A stretch of 7,193 nucleotides of DNA from Bacteriovoracaceae bacterium (GTDB lineage Bacteria > Bdellovibrionota > UBA1018), in assembly GCA_023250755.1 (NCBI GenBank), contig JAHFAC010000088.1, positions 1-7,193 of the forward strand, given 5' to 3'. The stretch's first letter is position 1. Every line of letters begins with the position of its first letter. The notes below the pieces were generated by a model. That model ran no database searches, had not been told where the DNA came from, and was given only the letters and a program-made list of their open reading frames with translations. Positions 1 to 5,463 of this stretch are shown here, piece by piece. Both the position numbers and the translations under genes were made by a program.

Positions 1-92
1 AGAATGGCAATTGCCAATCCTCCAAAGACGATCTGAATGAGATAGAAGTAATGATGCAAAATTTCTGAAATCCTCTCAGGCGACATAGTCAT
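1..92 (-). CDS. N-terminal fragment of a probable membrane protein, cut by the left edge
   Basis: This reading frame is open on the minus strand from a start codon near position 92 to the edge of the window, giving about 30 residues that begin MTMSPERISE. A second in-frame ATG at 86 gives MSPERISE and is equally plausible. The start is followed by a hydrophobic stretch (YFYLIQIVFGGLAIAIL) that looks like a first transmembrane helix, so an inner-membrane protein is likely. There is no Shine-Dalgarno sequence before either ATG. The gene is divergent from comEC, with about 63 bp between them. The function cannot be recognised from so short a piece. The main support for its being real is the natural amphipathic-then-hydrophobic N-terminus and the divergent layout. 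Confidence 0.55.
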   Translation of the reverse strand, partial: MTMSPERISEILHHYFYLIQIVFGGLAIAI

Positions 93-95
93 ATT

Positions 96-101
96 ATTAT
101 G
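96..101 (-). promoter_or_regulatory. Possible -10 hexamer (CATAAT) for the left-edge gene
   Basis: Read on the minus strand this is CATAAT, a five-of-six match to TATAAT. It ends 9 nt before the ATG at 86 and only 3 nt before the ATG at 92. If it is used, transcription would start at or next to the ATG at 86, which favours that start and a leaderless mRNA. No recognisable -35 box lies at the usual distance, so this is weak on its own. It gains some weight because the other two minus-strand genes show the same arrangement. Confidence 0.25.
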
Positions 102-155
102 CAGGAACTTTCTTAAGACCTCTAACAGAATAAAAAGCTACTGCGGAAGTCTGGC

Positions 156-2438
156 ATGGGACCTGCGAACGATTCTATGATGGTGAGACTTTTACCTGTT
201 TTCTTTGCCCTGATGCTCACGAGTATACAGGCCGCATCTCAAGTCAGTGCCGATGAAATTTGCCCTCGTGAATTTTTGGCAACCCGGACGGGTCAAGAAT
301 CATGTTGGGTGCGCTACCACCTAAGTCAGTCCCGCCTGGTCTGTATGAGGCATGATCAATGGTTAAACAGATTAAAACAAGAGAATCCGAGTTCTTTTTG
401 TGGGGATTGGCCCGGACGTTGGAGGGCTATTTCTCCTCCTCTGAATGCTGTCCAAAAAAACGGCACGGATTTGATGAAAAAGAGGATTTTTTTTACATTA
501 AAGGCCTTTGAATTATCTCCAAGCCGAATTTTAAAGGAAGGTACAAGCGCACTTGGCAGATTTTATTGGGCTCGCCGTCTTTGTCAAGGCATTGAAAAAA
601 TCCGAGAACGCATTTCATCGCTGATCGCTCCAGGCGACCGATTTGGAATCTTTCGTGAGCTCCTTTTAGGGGAAGGGCGGCCCCAAAGTATTTTGCCATT
701 CTTGAGAATTTTAGGGTTTGTTCACGTATTTACGGCCTCAGGGATTCATCTCTATTCGCTAGCGCTCTTTAGTCATCGTTTTTGCTTTGGATTAACCCGC
801 TTACTTCAGATCCCGGTTTCATGGGGCTTGATGTTGGCGAGAGTCATGTCTTTTTTCAGTTGGGTTTTTGTTTGGGTTCTTTGTGGAATGCGACCGGGGA
901 TGCTGAGGCCTTGGATCGTCGTTACAGCGAGAAGTGTTGCAAAAGTATTCGGTTTTCGTTGGTATTTTGCCGCGCCTTTAGGTGTGGCGTTGATCTCTGA
1001 TTTTTTAGTGGCGTTGATTCGAGGTGCGGAGTGGGCACCTGGCAGAGTTCATTATGCGTTGGCCGTGGGGGGTGGGTTGCTTGCGGTAGAGTGGGGAAAG
1101 GACGGAAAAAATAAAATAAAAAATAAAATTAAAAGAAGAGGTCTAAAAAACATTCGAGCTCTTTTGTATGACCATCTGATGCTTGCAGTCGGGTCGTGGT
1201 TGTTTACAGCGGCCTTGGATGCTTGGCATTTTGGATACATTGCTTTGGCGACCCCGGTTTTAAGTTTAATCACCCTGCCTTTATTGTCCGGATTTTTTTA
1301 TCCCGCTTCGCTATTTGCGATTATTCTTATTTTTCTTGATCTTTCTCCCCTCTCTCAGACGATATTTTATTTTATCACTTCTTGGGGGACTGTGTTTGTT
1401 CAACATCTTGTGCTTTTTTGCGCTGGGCTGCCTACTCTTTGGGTGCTTGCTCCAGGGGCCCTTTTGTTGGGAGCTGGGATTTCTTGCTTGGGCGTGGGTG
1501 TTCTTAAAGGAATGAGGGCGAAAGGGATCGGCATGGTTTTACTGGTCACAGGAGCCTGCATTCGTTTAAATTTTTTAATGATCCCTTTGGGTTCATCTGT
1601 GCAATCGAAATTTGCCCGTGCCAATCAAGTCGAGCAACTGGATGTGGGGCAGGGAGATGCTGCGTTGGTGACTTTCAGTGGAAATAAAGTATTTTATAAC
1701 CTCTTTCATTCTTTAAATTTTGGCGCTGGTTTAATTGATTCGGGATCGGAGAGGGCGATGGGTTTTGATTCATGGTTTCGTCTTTTCTCTGAAAGAGGCT
1801 TAACTCATCTTTCTTGGATTGTGCTCACTCATTTGGATGAGGATCACTTGGGTGGCGTACGACATTTGGCGCGCTTGATGGAGGTGGGTTCAATCGGGGT
1901 TTCTCAGGTGCTTCTCAGGAGTGAAAAAGGCCAGAGATTTAAAACTGAAATTAAAAAATTAGGAGTTGATGTTGTTGAAATCAATCAGACTGATTTTTCA
2001 TTTTATTTCTGGTCACCTCTTATAGCAAGAACAGTAAAAAACAAGCTTGCACCAAATCAGGGTATGAGCGCTTTTTTTATCCCACTCAAATCAGGTTTAA
2101 ATTATCTTTCAATGGGAGACGCTGATATCGCGCAAGAAAATAAAATGACACCTTGGATTTTGAAAGAACTGGGGTCTTTCGGGGGCCCCTTGATCTTAAA
2201 GGTGAGTCATCATGGTTCGCACACCTCTACTTCATCTCCTTTGCTCCGGCAACTGCGCCCCGTTGTGGCGTGGATTTCTGCTGGCGTGGGCAATCCTTAC
2301 GGGCATCCGAATCTTTCAGTAATGACTCTTTTGAGAAAGGAGGGTGTACCGATCAGGCGTACCGATCAAGAAGGCGTGCTCAGTTCATCCGGTTTTGAAA
2401 TTTCTTTAAAGGAGAAGGCGTCCACCGTCGACCACTAA
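156..2438 (+). CDS. comEC: ComEC/Rec2-family DNA internalization protein
   Basis: ComEC proteins form the inner-membrane channel that passes single-stranded DNA into the cytoplasm during natural transformation. The 760-residue length is normal for the family. Residues 8-26 form a signal-peptide-like helix, and residues 30-180 are mostly soluble with four cysteines (C36, C50, C63, C82). The Competence domain follows, with the typical TASGIHL block (193-199), GMRPGMLRP, and several further hydrophobic segments up to about residue 480. A metallo-beta-lactamase-like domain then shows LDVGQGDA (495-502), LIDSGS (526-531), THLDEDHLGG (558-567), GDAD (654-657), KVSHHGS (682-688) and GHPN (716-719), so its metal-site residues look intact. 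The ATG at 156 has GGAAG 6 nt upstream; an in-frame ATG at 177 would start nearer the hydrophobic helix but lacks such a site. No other competence gene is nearby. The 3' end overlaps the convergent dehydrogenase gene by 33 bp. The family assignment is firm; an active role in transformation is inferred. Confidence 0.93.
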   Translation: MGPANDSMMVRLLPVFFALMLTSIQAASQVSADEICPREFLATRTGQESCWVRYHLSQSRLVCMRHDQWLNRLKQENPSSFCGDWPGRWRAISPPLNAVQKNGTDLMKKRIFFTLKAFELSPSRILKEGTSALGRFYWARRLCQGIEKIRERISSLIAPGDRFGIFRELLLGEGRPQSILPFLRILGFVHVFTASGIHLYSLALFSHRFCFGLTRLLQIPVSWGLMLARVMSFFSWVFVWVLCGMRPGMLRPWIVVTARSVAKVFGFRWYFAAPLGVALISDFLVALIRGAEWAPGRVHYALAVGGGLLAVEWGKDGKNKIKNKIKRRGLKNIRALLYDHLMLAVGSWLFTAALDAWHFGYIALATPVLSLITLPLLSGFFYPASLFAIILIFLDLSPLSQTIFYFITSWGTVFVQHLVLFCAGLPTLWVLAPGALLLGAGISCLGVGVLKGMRAKGIGMVLLVTGACIRLNFLMIPLGSSVQSKFARANQVEQLDVGQGDAALVTFSGNKVFYNLFHSLNFGAGLIDSGSERAMGFDSWFRLFSERGLTHLSWIVLTHLDEDHLGGVRHLARLMEVGSIGVSQVLLRSEKGQRFKTEIKKLGVDVVEINQTDFSFYFWSPLIARTVKNKLAPNQGMSAFFIPLKSGLNYLSMGDADIAQENKMTPWILKELGSFGGPLILKVSHHGSHTSTSSPLLRQLRPVVAWISAGVGNPYGHPNLSVMTLLRKEGVPIRRTDQEGVLSSSGFEISLKEKASTVDH
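1106..1129 (+). repeat. Perfect 12-bp tandem duplication (AAAAAATAAAAT x2) inside comEC
   Basis: Two exact adjacent copies of a 12-bp A-rich unit occupy 1106-1117 and 1118-1129. Being a multiple of three, the duplication keeps the frame and encodes KNKIKNKI at residues 318-325. It lies in a strongly basic stretch (about residues 315-332) between hydrophobic segments, which by the positive-inside rule is probably a cytoplasmic loop. A copy gain or loss would change only loop length and charge. Confidence 0.85.
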
Positions 2439-3182
2439 AACATCGCCCGTGATCCAGGCCGAGTCTTCTGAAAGAAAAAATTTTACAGCACCGGTTACAT
2501 CAGCAGGTTCACCAATGCGGCCAAGAGGAAGTGCGGTGCCCCGTTTTGCATAAAATTCTTCGAGTTCAGTTTCGCTGTGGTGATAAGTTTCGTGGATGGG
2601 CGATCGAACGATCCCAGGGCATATGCAATTGACCGTAATATTATCTTTTCCGAGCTCTTTCGCCAGGGTTCGCGTCAGATGGACGAGTGCGGCTTTTGAG
2701 ACCGAGTAGGCAAGGGCAAAATGGTTCGGGAGGATTCCCGCTGTTGATGAGATATTGATGATCCGCCCGCCATTTGAATTTTTGGCCATCAGTGGGGCGA
2801 GTGCTTGGGCGAGCAAGAAGGGGGCCTTGAGATTGATGGCCATGGCCTCATCCCAACTTGCTTCACGAGTGCTTGAAATCCCGCCGAGTGGATAGATGCC
2901 AGCATTATTGATTAATCCGTAAATCCCCTTGTGCGTCGCAGTAATGCGCTCAAGGGCGGTTTTAATCTGTTTAGAGTCCCGGAGGTCACAAGTGACACTG
3001 CTGATCTGGTCAGATGAGCCACCCAGCATTTTTAATGCGGCTTCTAATTTTTGTCGATTTTGGCTCAAAAGCACGAGTCGATAAAGTTGAGTTGCTAAAA
3101 GCTGTTTGGCGATCTCAAAACCAATGCCGCTTCCTCCACCTGTAATCAGGACGGTCTTAAGATGCTTTCGATCGACAGACAT
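2406..3182 (-). CDS. Short-chain dehydrogenase/reductase (SDR) family oxidoreductase
   Basis: This is a classical SDR of 258 residues, the usual length, predicted to be a soluble cytoplasmic NAD(P)(H)-dependent oxidoreductase. The Rossmann fold nucleotide motif TGGGSGIG is at residues 14-21, CDLRD at 65-69, NNAG at 92-95 and the structural Asn at N117. The catalytic Ser is S146 (in NISS), with Y159 and K163 in YSVSK. The family's PG motif is at 189-190 and the C-terminal pattern ending in GDVLVVDGG is intact. The second beta strand ends LLSQNRQKLE with no acidic residue at the NAD-selective position, and R43 follows, so NADP(H) is my weak preference. The substrate cannot be told; 3-oxoacyl-ACP reductase (FabG-like) and sugar or alcohol dehydrogenases share this pattern. 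No fatty-acid genes are nearby. The start at 3182 lacks a Shine-Dalgarno sequence but is the natural SDR N-terminus. The 3' end overlaps comEC tail to tail by 33 bp. Confidence 0.93.
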   Translation of the reverse strand: MSVDRKHLKTVLITGGGSGIGFEIAKQLLATQLYRLVLLSQNRQKLEAALKMLGGSSDQISSVTCDLRDSKQIKTALERITATHKGIYGLINNAGIYPLGGISSTREASWDEAMAINLKAPFLLAQALAPLMAKNSNGGRIINISSTAGILPNHFALAYSVSKAALVHLTRTLAKELGKDNITVNCICPGIVRSPIHETYHHSETELEEFYAKRGTALPLGRIGEPADVTGAVKFFLSEDSAWITGDVLVVDGGRLLL

Positions 3183-3192
3183 ATTTCATGAG

Positions 3193-3198
3193 ATTATC
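3193..3198 (-). promoter_or_regulatory. Candidate -10 hexamer (GATAAT) for the SDR gene
   Basis: Read on the minus strand this is GATAAT, five of six matches to TATAAT, with 10 nt between it and the SDR start codon. The expected transcription start would fall 2-4 nt before the ATG, giving an almost leaderless mRNA, which agrees with the missing Shine-Dalgarno sequence. No good -35 box lies at 16-18 bp, and that region is occupied by the palindrome at 3206-3223, so an activator or repressor may act there. Confidence 0.3.
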
Positions 3199-3205
3199 AG
3201 AAGTT

Positions 3206-3223
3206 GCGAGATTCGAATCCCGC
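3206..3223. promoter_or_regulatory. 18-bp near-perfect palindrome, possible operator
   Basis: The sequence GCGAGATTCGAATCCCGC is a perfect 10-bp palindrome (GATTCGAATC) extended on both sides through a single A/C mismatch to GCG and CGC. It lies between two divergent genes, 24-41 bp before the SDR start, over the expected -35 region of that gene and about 12 bp upstream of the -35 box of the opposite promoter. That placement is typical of an operator for a dimeric regulator. No regulator gene is in the window, so the binding protein is unknown. Confidence 0.4.
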
Positions 3224-3235
3224 TATTTCTTCTTC

Positions 3236-3264
3236 TTGTAATTTTCAAAAAATACCCTTATAAT
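3236..3264 (+). promoter_or_regulatory. Sigma70-type promoter for the metalloprotease gene
   Basis: A -35 box TTGTAA (3236-3241, four of six to TTGACA) and a perfect -10 box TATAAT (3259-3264) are separated by the optimal 17 bp. Transcription would start near 3271 and read right through an A/T-rich leader of about 105 nt into the metalloprotease gene at 3377. It is the best-formed promoter in the window. Confidence 0.6.
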
Positions 3265-3328
3265 TAACAAAAATAGTCAACAATTTGGAATGGGGATTGA
3301 GTTTTAAATTTAGTCTTTAATTTTAATA

Positions 3329-3350
3329 GGTTAAGCCAGTGAGTTTAACC
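3329..3350. repeat. Inverted repeat GGTTAA-N10-TTAACC in the metalloprotease leader
   Basis: Six-base arms at 3329-3334 and 3345-3350 are exact inverted copies around a 10-nt spacer. The right arm runs into the adjacent 12-bp tandem duplication. It could be a protein-binding site or a weak hairpin in the 5' leader. The arms are short and A/T-rich, so chance is possible. Confidence 0.3.
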
Positions 3351-3372
3351 AGTAGGCTAACCAGTAGGCTAA
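3347..3372 (+). repeat. Perfect 12-bp tandem duplication in the ribosome-binding region
   Basis: The unit AACCAGTAGGCT occurs twice without a gap (3347-3358 and 3359-3370) and is followed by AA, so the match extends over 26 bp. It ends 4 bp before the metalloprotease ATG. Each unit contains AGTAGG, the only Shine-Dalgarno-like sequence present; the second copy ends 8 nt from the start codon. A degenerate third copy may lie just upstream (GCCAGTGAGT, 3335-3344). Confidence 0.85.
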
Positions 3373-3376
3373 AACG

Positions 3377-4186
3377 ATGGGGGATTTCTCTAAAACTAGT
3401 TTTTTGCGCGGCTCCTTTTGGATTAGCTTGAGCTTGGGATGCTTGAGCCTTTTGATTCATGCGTGTGCCTCGCAAAAAAAAAATCAGACTTTAGTTCGGG
3501 AGTGCGTTCTTCCGGATGATCAAAGCGCGACTCTTTCAGGGCGTTGGAGTACGGTCCCTGTTCCGATTGCAGTCAAAGCAGCCACCTTTGAAGGAGAAGA
3601 GCTGGGTGCGCTCACTCGCGCTGCAGATACTTGGAATGCATTTTCAGGGGGAAGTTTGGGTTTTCAGATCCTGAACTATGGAGAAGGAGGGATTCCGAAC
3701 GAATCTGCAGCAGGGAGGCCTCCTGCCGTTTGCGCGCAAAGAATCTTACAAAACGATACTTACAGCGGACAAGTGGTCATTTATAAGCAAACCAGCTGGC
3801 CCTATAGCAATCATAGTGCGATTGCCCTTACGAGTTTTTGTCCTGTTCCGGCGAGAAACAGCCAATATCCCCTCATTTTTATGGCCCTTATGGAGTTAAA
3901 CTACCAAGATTTTTTTGGAGACGGGAAAAAGAAGCCTGATCTTCAGTCCATTTTTCTTCATGAGCTGGGACATTTGATCGGGCTTGATCATAGTTGTGAT
4001 TTCAAGAAAAAAGCAGGATTCCCGGATTGCCGAAATGGGGATTTGCCTGAAAATTATTTTCAGGCAGCGATGTACCCCGTGGTGAGCTTCGATGATGCCG
4101 GGGCGGGTGAGACAAAGCGGCAGCTGGGTGAAAATGATCAGGGGCGAACCAATTGCCTCTATAAAGAGTTCAATCAGGGGCAGTAG
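3377..4186 (+). CDS. Metzincin-type zinc metalloprotease, predicted lipoprotein
   Basis: The 269-residue protein begins with a lipoprotein-style signal peptide: R11, a hydrophobic core at about 14-27 and a cysteine at C30 in IHAC. His at -2 makes this lipobox imperfect, and C22 is a less likely alternative. The mature part contains the metzincin zinc signature HELGHLIGLDH (195-205), with H195, H199 and H205 as ligands and E196 as catalytic base. M232 in AAMYPV is a good candidate for the Met-turn. Residues 76-88 (LGALTRAADTWNA) resemble the N-terminal helix of matrixin-like catalytic domains. Six further cysteines (C43, C119, C155, C207, C218, C260) could form three disulfides, fitting an exported protein. 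It is probably anchored in the outer membrane or periplasm and cleaves proteins; the target is unknown. No propeptide or cysteine switch is evident. A promoter at 3236-3264 and a 12-bp duplication precede it. Its 3' end overlaps the acyltransferase gene by 17 bp. Confidence 0.88.
   Translation: MGDFSKTSFLRGSFWISLSLGCLSLLIHACASQKKNQTLVRECVLPDDQSATLSGRWSTVPVPIAVKAATFEGEELGALTRAADTWNAFSGGSLGFQILNYGEGGIPNESAAGRPPAVCAQRILQNDTYSGQVVIYKQTSWPYSNHSAIALTSFCPVPARNSQYPLIFMALMELNYQDFFGDGKKKPDLQSIFLHELGHLIGLDHSCDFKKKAGFPDCRNGDLPENYFQAAMYPVVSFDDAGAGETKRQLGENDQGRTNCLYKEFNQGQ
3474..3483 (+). repeat. A10 homopolymer just after the lipobox
   Basis: Ten consecutive A residues encode most of Gln-Lys-Lys-Asn at residues 33-36, three residues after the lipobox cysteine C30. 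A one-base gain or loss would leave the signal peptide intact but throw the whole catalytic domain out of frame. Tracts of this length are known slippage sites for both replication and transcription. Confidence 0.85.
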
Positions 4187-5354
4187 CTGAAAGACGCCTC
4201 CAAATCGAATCAGCGAGCGTGAAGCTAACCCCTGAAAGCCGGCGCCCGAGTTGGATGCAAGGGACTTCTAAAAAATAATAACTGAATGTAGAAAAAACAA
4301 GAGTGCTGAGGGTGAGAAAAGCCAACCCTAAGAGACGAAGGGTATTGTCATCGGTGATGCCAGCCGTTTGAGCAAAAGCCATGAAGCGAGTACAGAAAGA
4401 AAGAAAAATGGCAAAATGGATTAGGTAAACGCTGTATGAAATTTTCCCTAAAAATACGAGCCAGGGGTGCCTGAGCAGTCGTTGAATGGTTCTCGAGGTA
4501 AGTGCCACCAGGATCACCAGCGCTGAAGCAAGTCCTGTCACGTACCAAATTCTATTTTCAGCCAGAAGATTTGGGAAGTAGGGATAAACTGAGTATCGAT
4601 AAGTGTAGAAAAAGAGCCCCAGTAAAAAAAGGCAGATTTGGGTCAATTTTTTAAGTGCCCCAACCTTTTGTCGCAGTGCTGGTAGGTGTTTGGCCATCAA
4701 AATTCCGAGCATAAAGTGAAAAAGGTACATCGGCAACTTGAGGATGGGGATGCTAATTAGGGTTAGAGCCAGAATCCAAAAGCTGCTTCGGCATGCGACC
4801 AAAACCAGAAAAGGAAAGATCAGTGAAATATTAAATTCAATGGTGAGCGACCAGTCCTGCGGGATCAATCTGAGGGTGGTGTCTGGCGCATATTTATAGA
4901 GAAGCGCCTGATCAAAAAAAGATCGCACTGTTTCTAAGTTTGCCCAAAACGGCTGAAGCCAAGAGGTCGAGAGAGGGTGTGAAACAAGAACCGGGGGGAG
5001 AGCACGCTGTAAAAGGGCGCTTAGGCAAAGTACTCCCAAAAAAGGGAGGTAAATGCGCGCAAGCCTTGCGATATAAAAAGTACGCAGCGAAAGTTGGCGC
5101 AGACTAGAGTCCGATGGAGGTGCAAAATATTTATAAGCCAACACAAATCCGCTCAAGACAAAGAAAATAGAAACGGCTGCAAACCCATCCCAGATGATGT
5201 GAAGGGGAGAGTTTGTCATTATTTTATCTAGAGAAGGAGAAAATCCGAAGGCGCTGAAGTAGTGTGACCAAACCACTGACATCGCCGCAAGTCCTCGAAG
5301 GCTATCGAGGTATTCCAAGCGCTCGTGGCCGGGGTTTGTTTGAATTTTTTTCAT
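4170..5354 (-). CDS. Acyltransferase-3 (OafA/NdvB-like) family membrane protein
   Basis: Acyltransferase-3 proteins are inner-membrane enzymes that move acyl groups, often acetyl, onto polysaccharides, lipids or other envelope molecules. The 394 residues match the usual size of the membrane domain alone; there is no C-terminal SGNH domain. Diagnostic blocks are in order: YLDSLRGLAAMSVVWSH (15-31, with R20 and the candidate catalytic H31), FFVLSGFVLAY (64-74), RLARIYLPF (97-105), WSLTIEF (168-174, with E173), GKISYSVYLIH (303-313) and the last helix with FLEVP (361-365). About ten hydrophobic segments lie between them. The acceptor cannot be predicted, since no polysaccharide or lipid A genes are nearby. 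The start at 5354 places LDSLRG at the normal distance from the N-terminus; it has no Shine-Dalgarno sequence but a perfect TATAAT 7 nt before it. The 3' end overlaps the metalloprotease gene by 17 bp. Family is secure, substrate unknown. Confidence 0.92.
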   Translation of the reverse strand: MKKIQTNPGHERLEYLDSLRGLAAMSVVWSHYFSAFGFSPSLDKIMTNSPLHIIWDGFAAVSIFFVLSGFVLAYKYFAPPSDSSLRQLSLRTFYIARLARIYLPFLGVLCLSALLQRALPPVLVSHPLSTSWLQPFWANLETVRSFFDQALLYKYAPDTTLRLIPQDWSLTIEFNISLIFPFLVLVACRSSFWILALTLISIPILKLPMYLFHFMLGILMAKHLPALRQKVGALKKLTQICLFLLGLFFYTYRYSVYPYFPNLLAENRIWYVTGLASALVILVALTSRTIQRLLRHPWLVFLGKISYSVYLIHFAIFLSFCTRFMAFAQTAGITDDNTLRLLGLAFLTLSTLVFSTFSYYFLEVPCIQLGRRLSGVSFTLADSIWRRLSATAPD

Positions 5355-5361
5355 GATTTAC

Positions 5362-5367
5362 ATTATA
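5362..5367 (-). promoter_or_regulatory. Perfect TATAAT -10 box directly before the acyltransferase start
   Basis: On the minus strand TATAAT is followed by 7 nt and then the ATG at 5354, so the expected first transcribed base is the A of the start codon or one next to it. A -35 box is not convincing (TTCTCT at 17 bp). An ATG-TAA start-stop pair sits in frame just upstream (5363-5358). The missing Shine-Dalgarno sequence supports a leaderless mRNA. Confidence 0.45.
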
Positions 5368-5452
5368 GGCTAAGTTTAATGAAAAGAGAAAATCCTGCGC
5401 TAGAACTTGTTTATTGTGCATAGAGTCAAATCATGCTACATGGACTTTCTTT

Positions 5453-5457
5453 AGGAG
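5453..5457 (+). promoter_or_regulatory. Ribosome binding site (AGGAG) of the beta-propeller gene
   Basis: AGGAG lies 6 nt before the ATG at 5464. It fixes the start and also marks the contrast with the minus-strand genes, which have no such site. The divergent region from 5355 to 5463 holds no convincing -35/-10 pair for this direction. Confidence 0.75.
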
Positions 5458-5463
5458 CGACTT

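Noticed and set aside
487..494. T8 tract inside comEC, considered as a phase-variation site.
   Set aside because: Eight bases is short, the tract codes for normal residues, and similar runs are expected in A/T-rich genes. It is much weaker than the A10 tract in the metalloprotease gene.
1052..1273. Minus-strand open frame of 73 codons inside comEC, with others like it at 493-699, 1400-1624 and 5592-5885.
   Set aside because: They lie wholly within strongly supported genes, have no ribosome binding site or recognisable domain, and their composition reflects the opposite strand.
2343..2368. Near-perfect 13-bp tandem repeat (GG[T/C]GTACCGATCA twice) near the comEC 3' end.
   Set aside because: The encoded GVPIRRTDQEG matches the usual ComEC C-terminal pattern without extra length, and a 13-bp unit would not keep the frame, so a duplication event is unlikely. 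Chance similarity is the simpler reading.
3204..3230. A TTCGAATCCC stretch that resembles the T-loop of a tRNA gene.
   Set aside because: The flanks do not form a five-pair T stem on either strand, and no D arm, anticodon arm or acceptor stem is present. It is better described as part of the palindrome at 3206-3223.
4910..4924. GATC-A7-GATC symmetrical element.
   Set aside because: It lies inside the acyltransferase coding sequence and encodes ordinary residues (DQ and RSFF region). There is no sign of a second role.
5401..5450. Possible -35 boxes TTGTTT (5407) and TTGTGC (5415) for the beta-propeller gene.
   Set aside because: No acceptable -10 hexamer follows at 16-18 bp for either, so I do not call a promoter.
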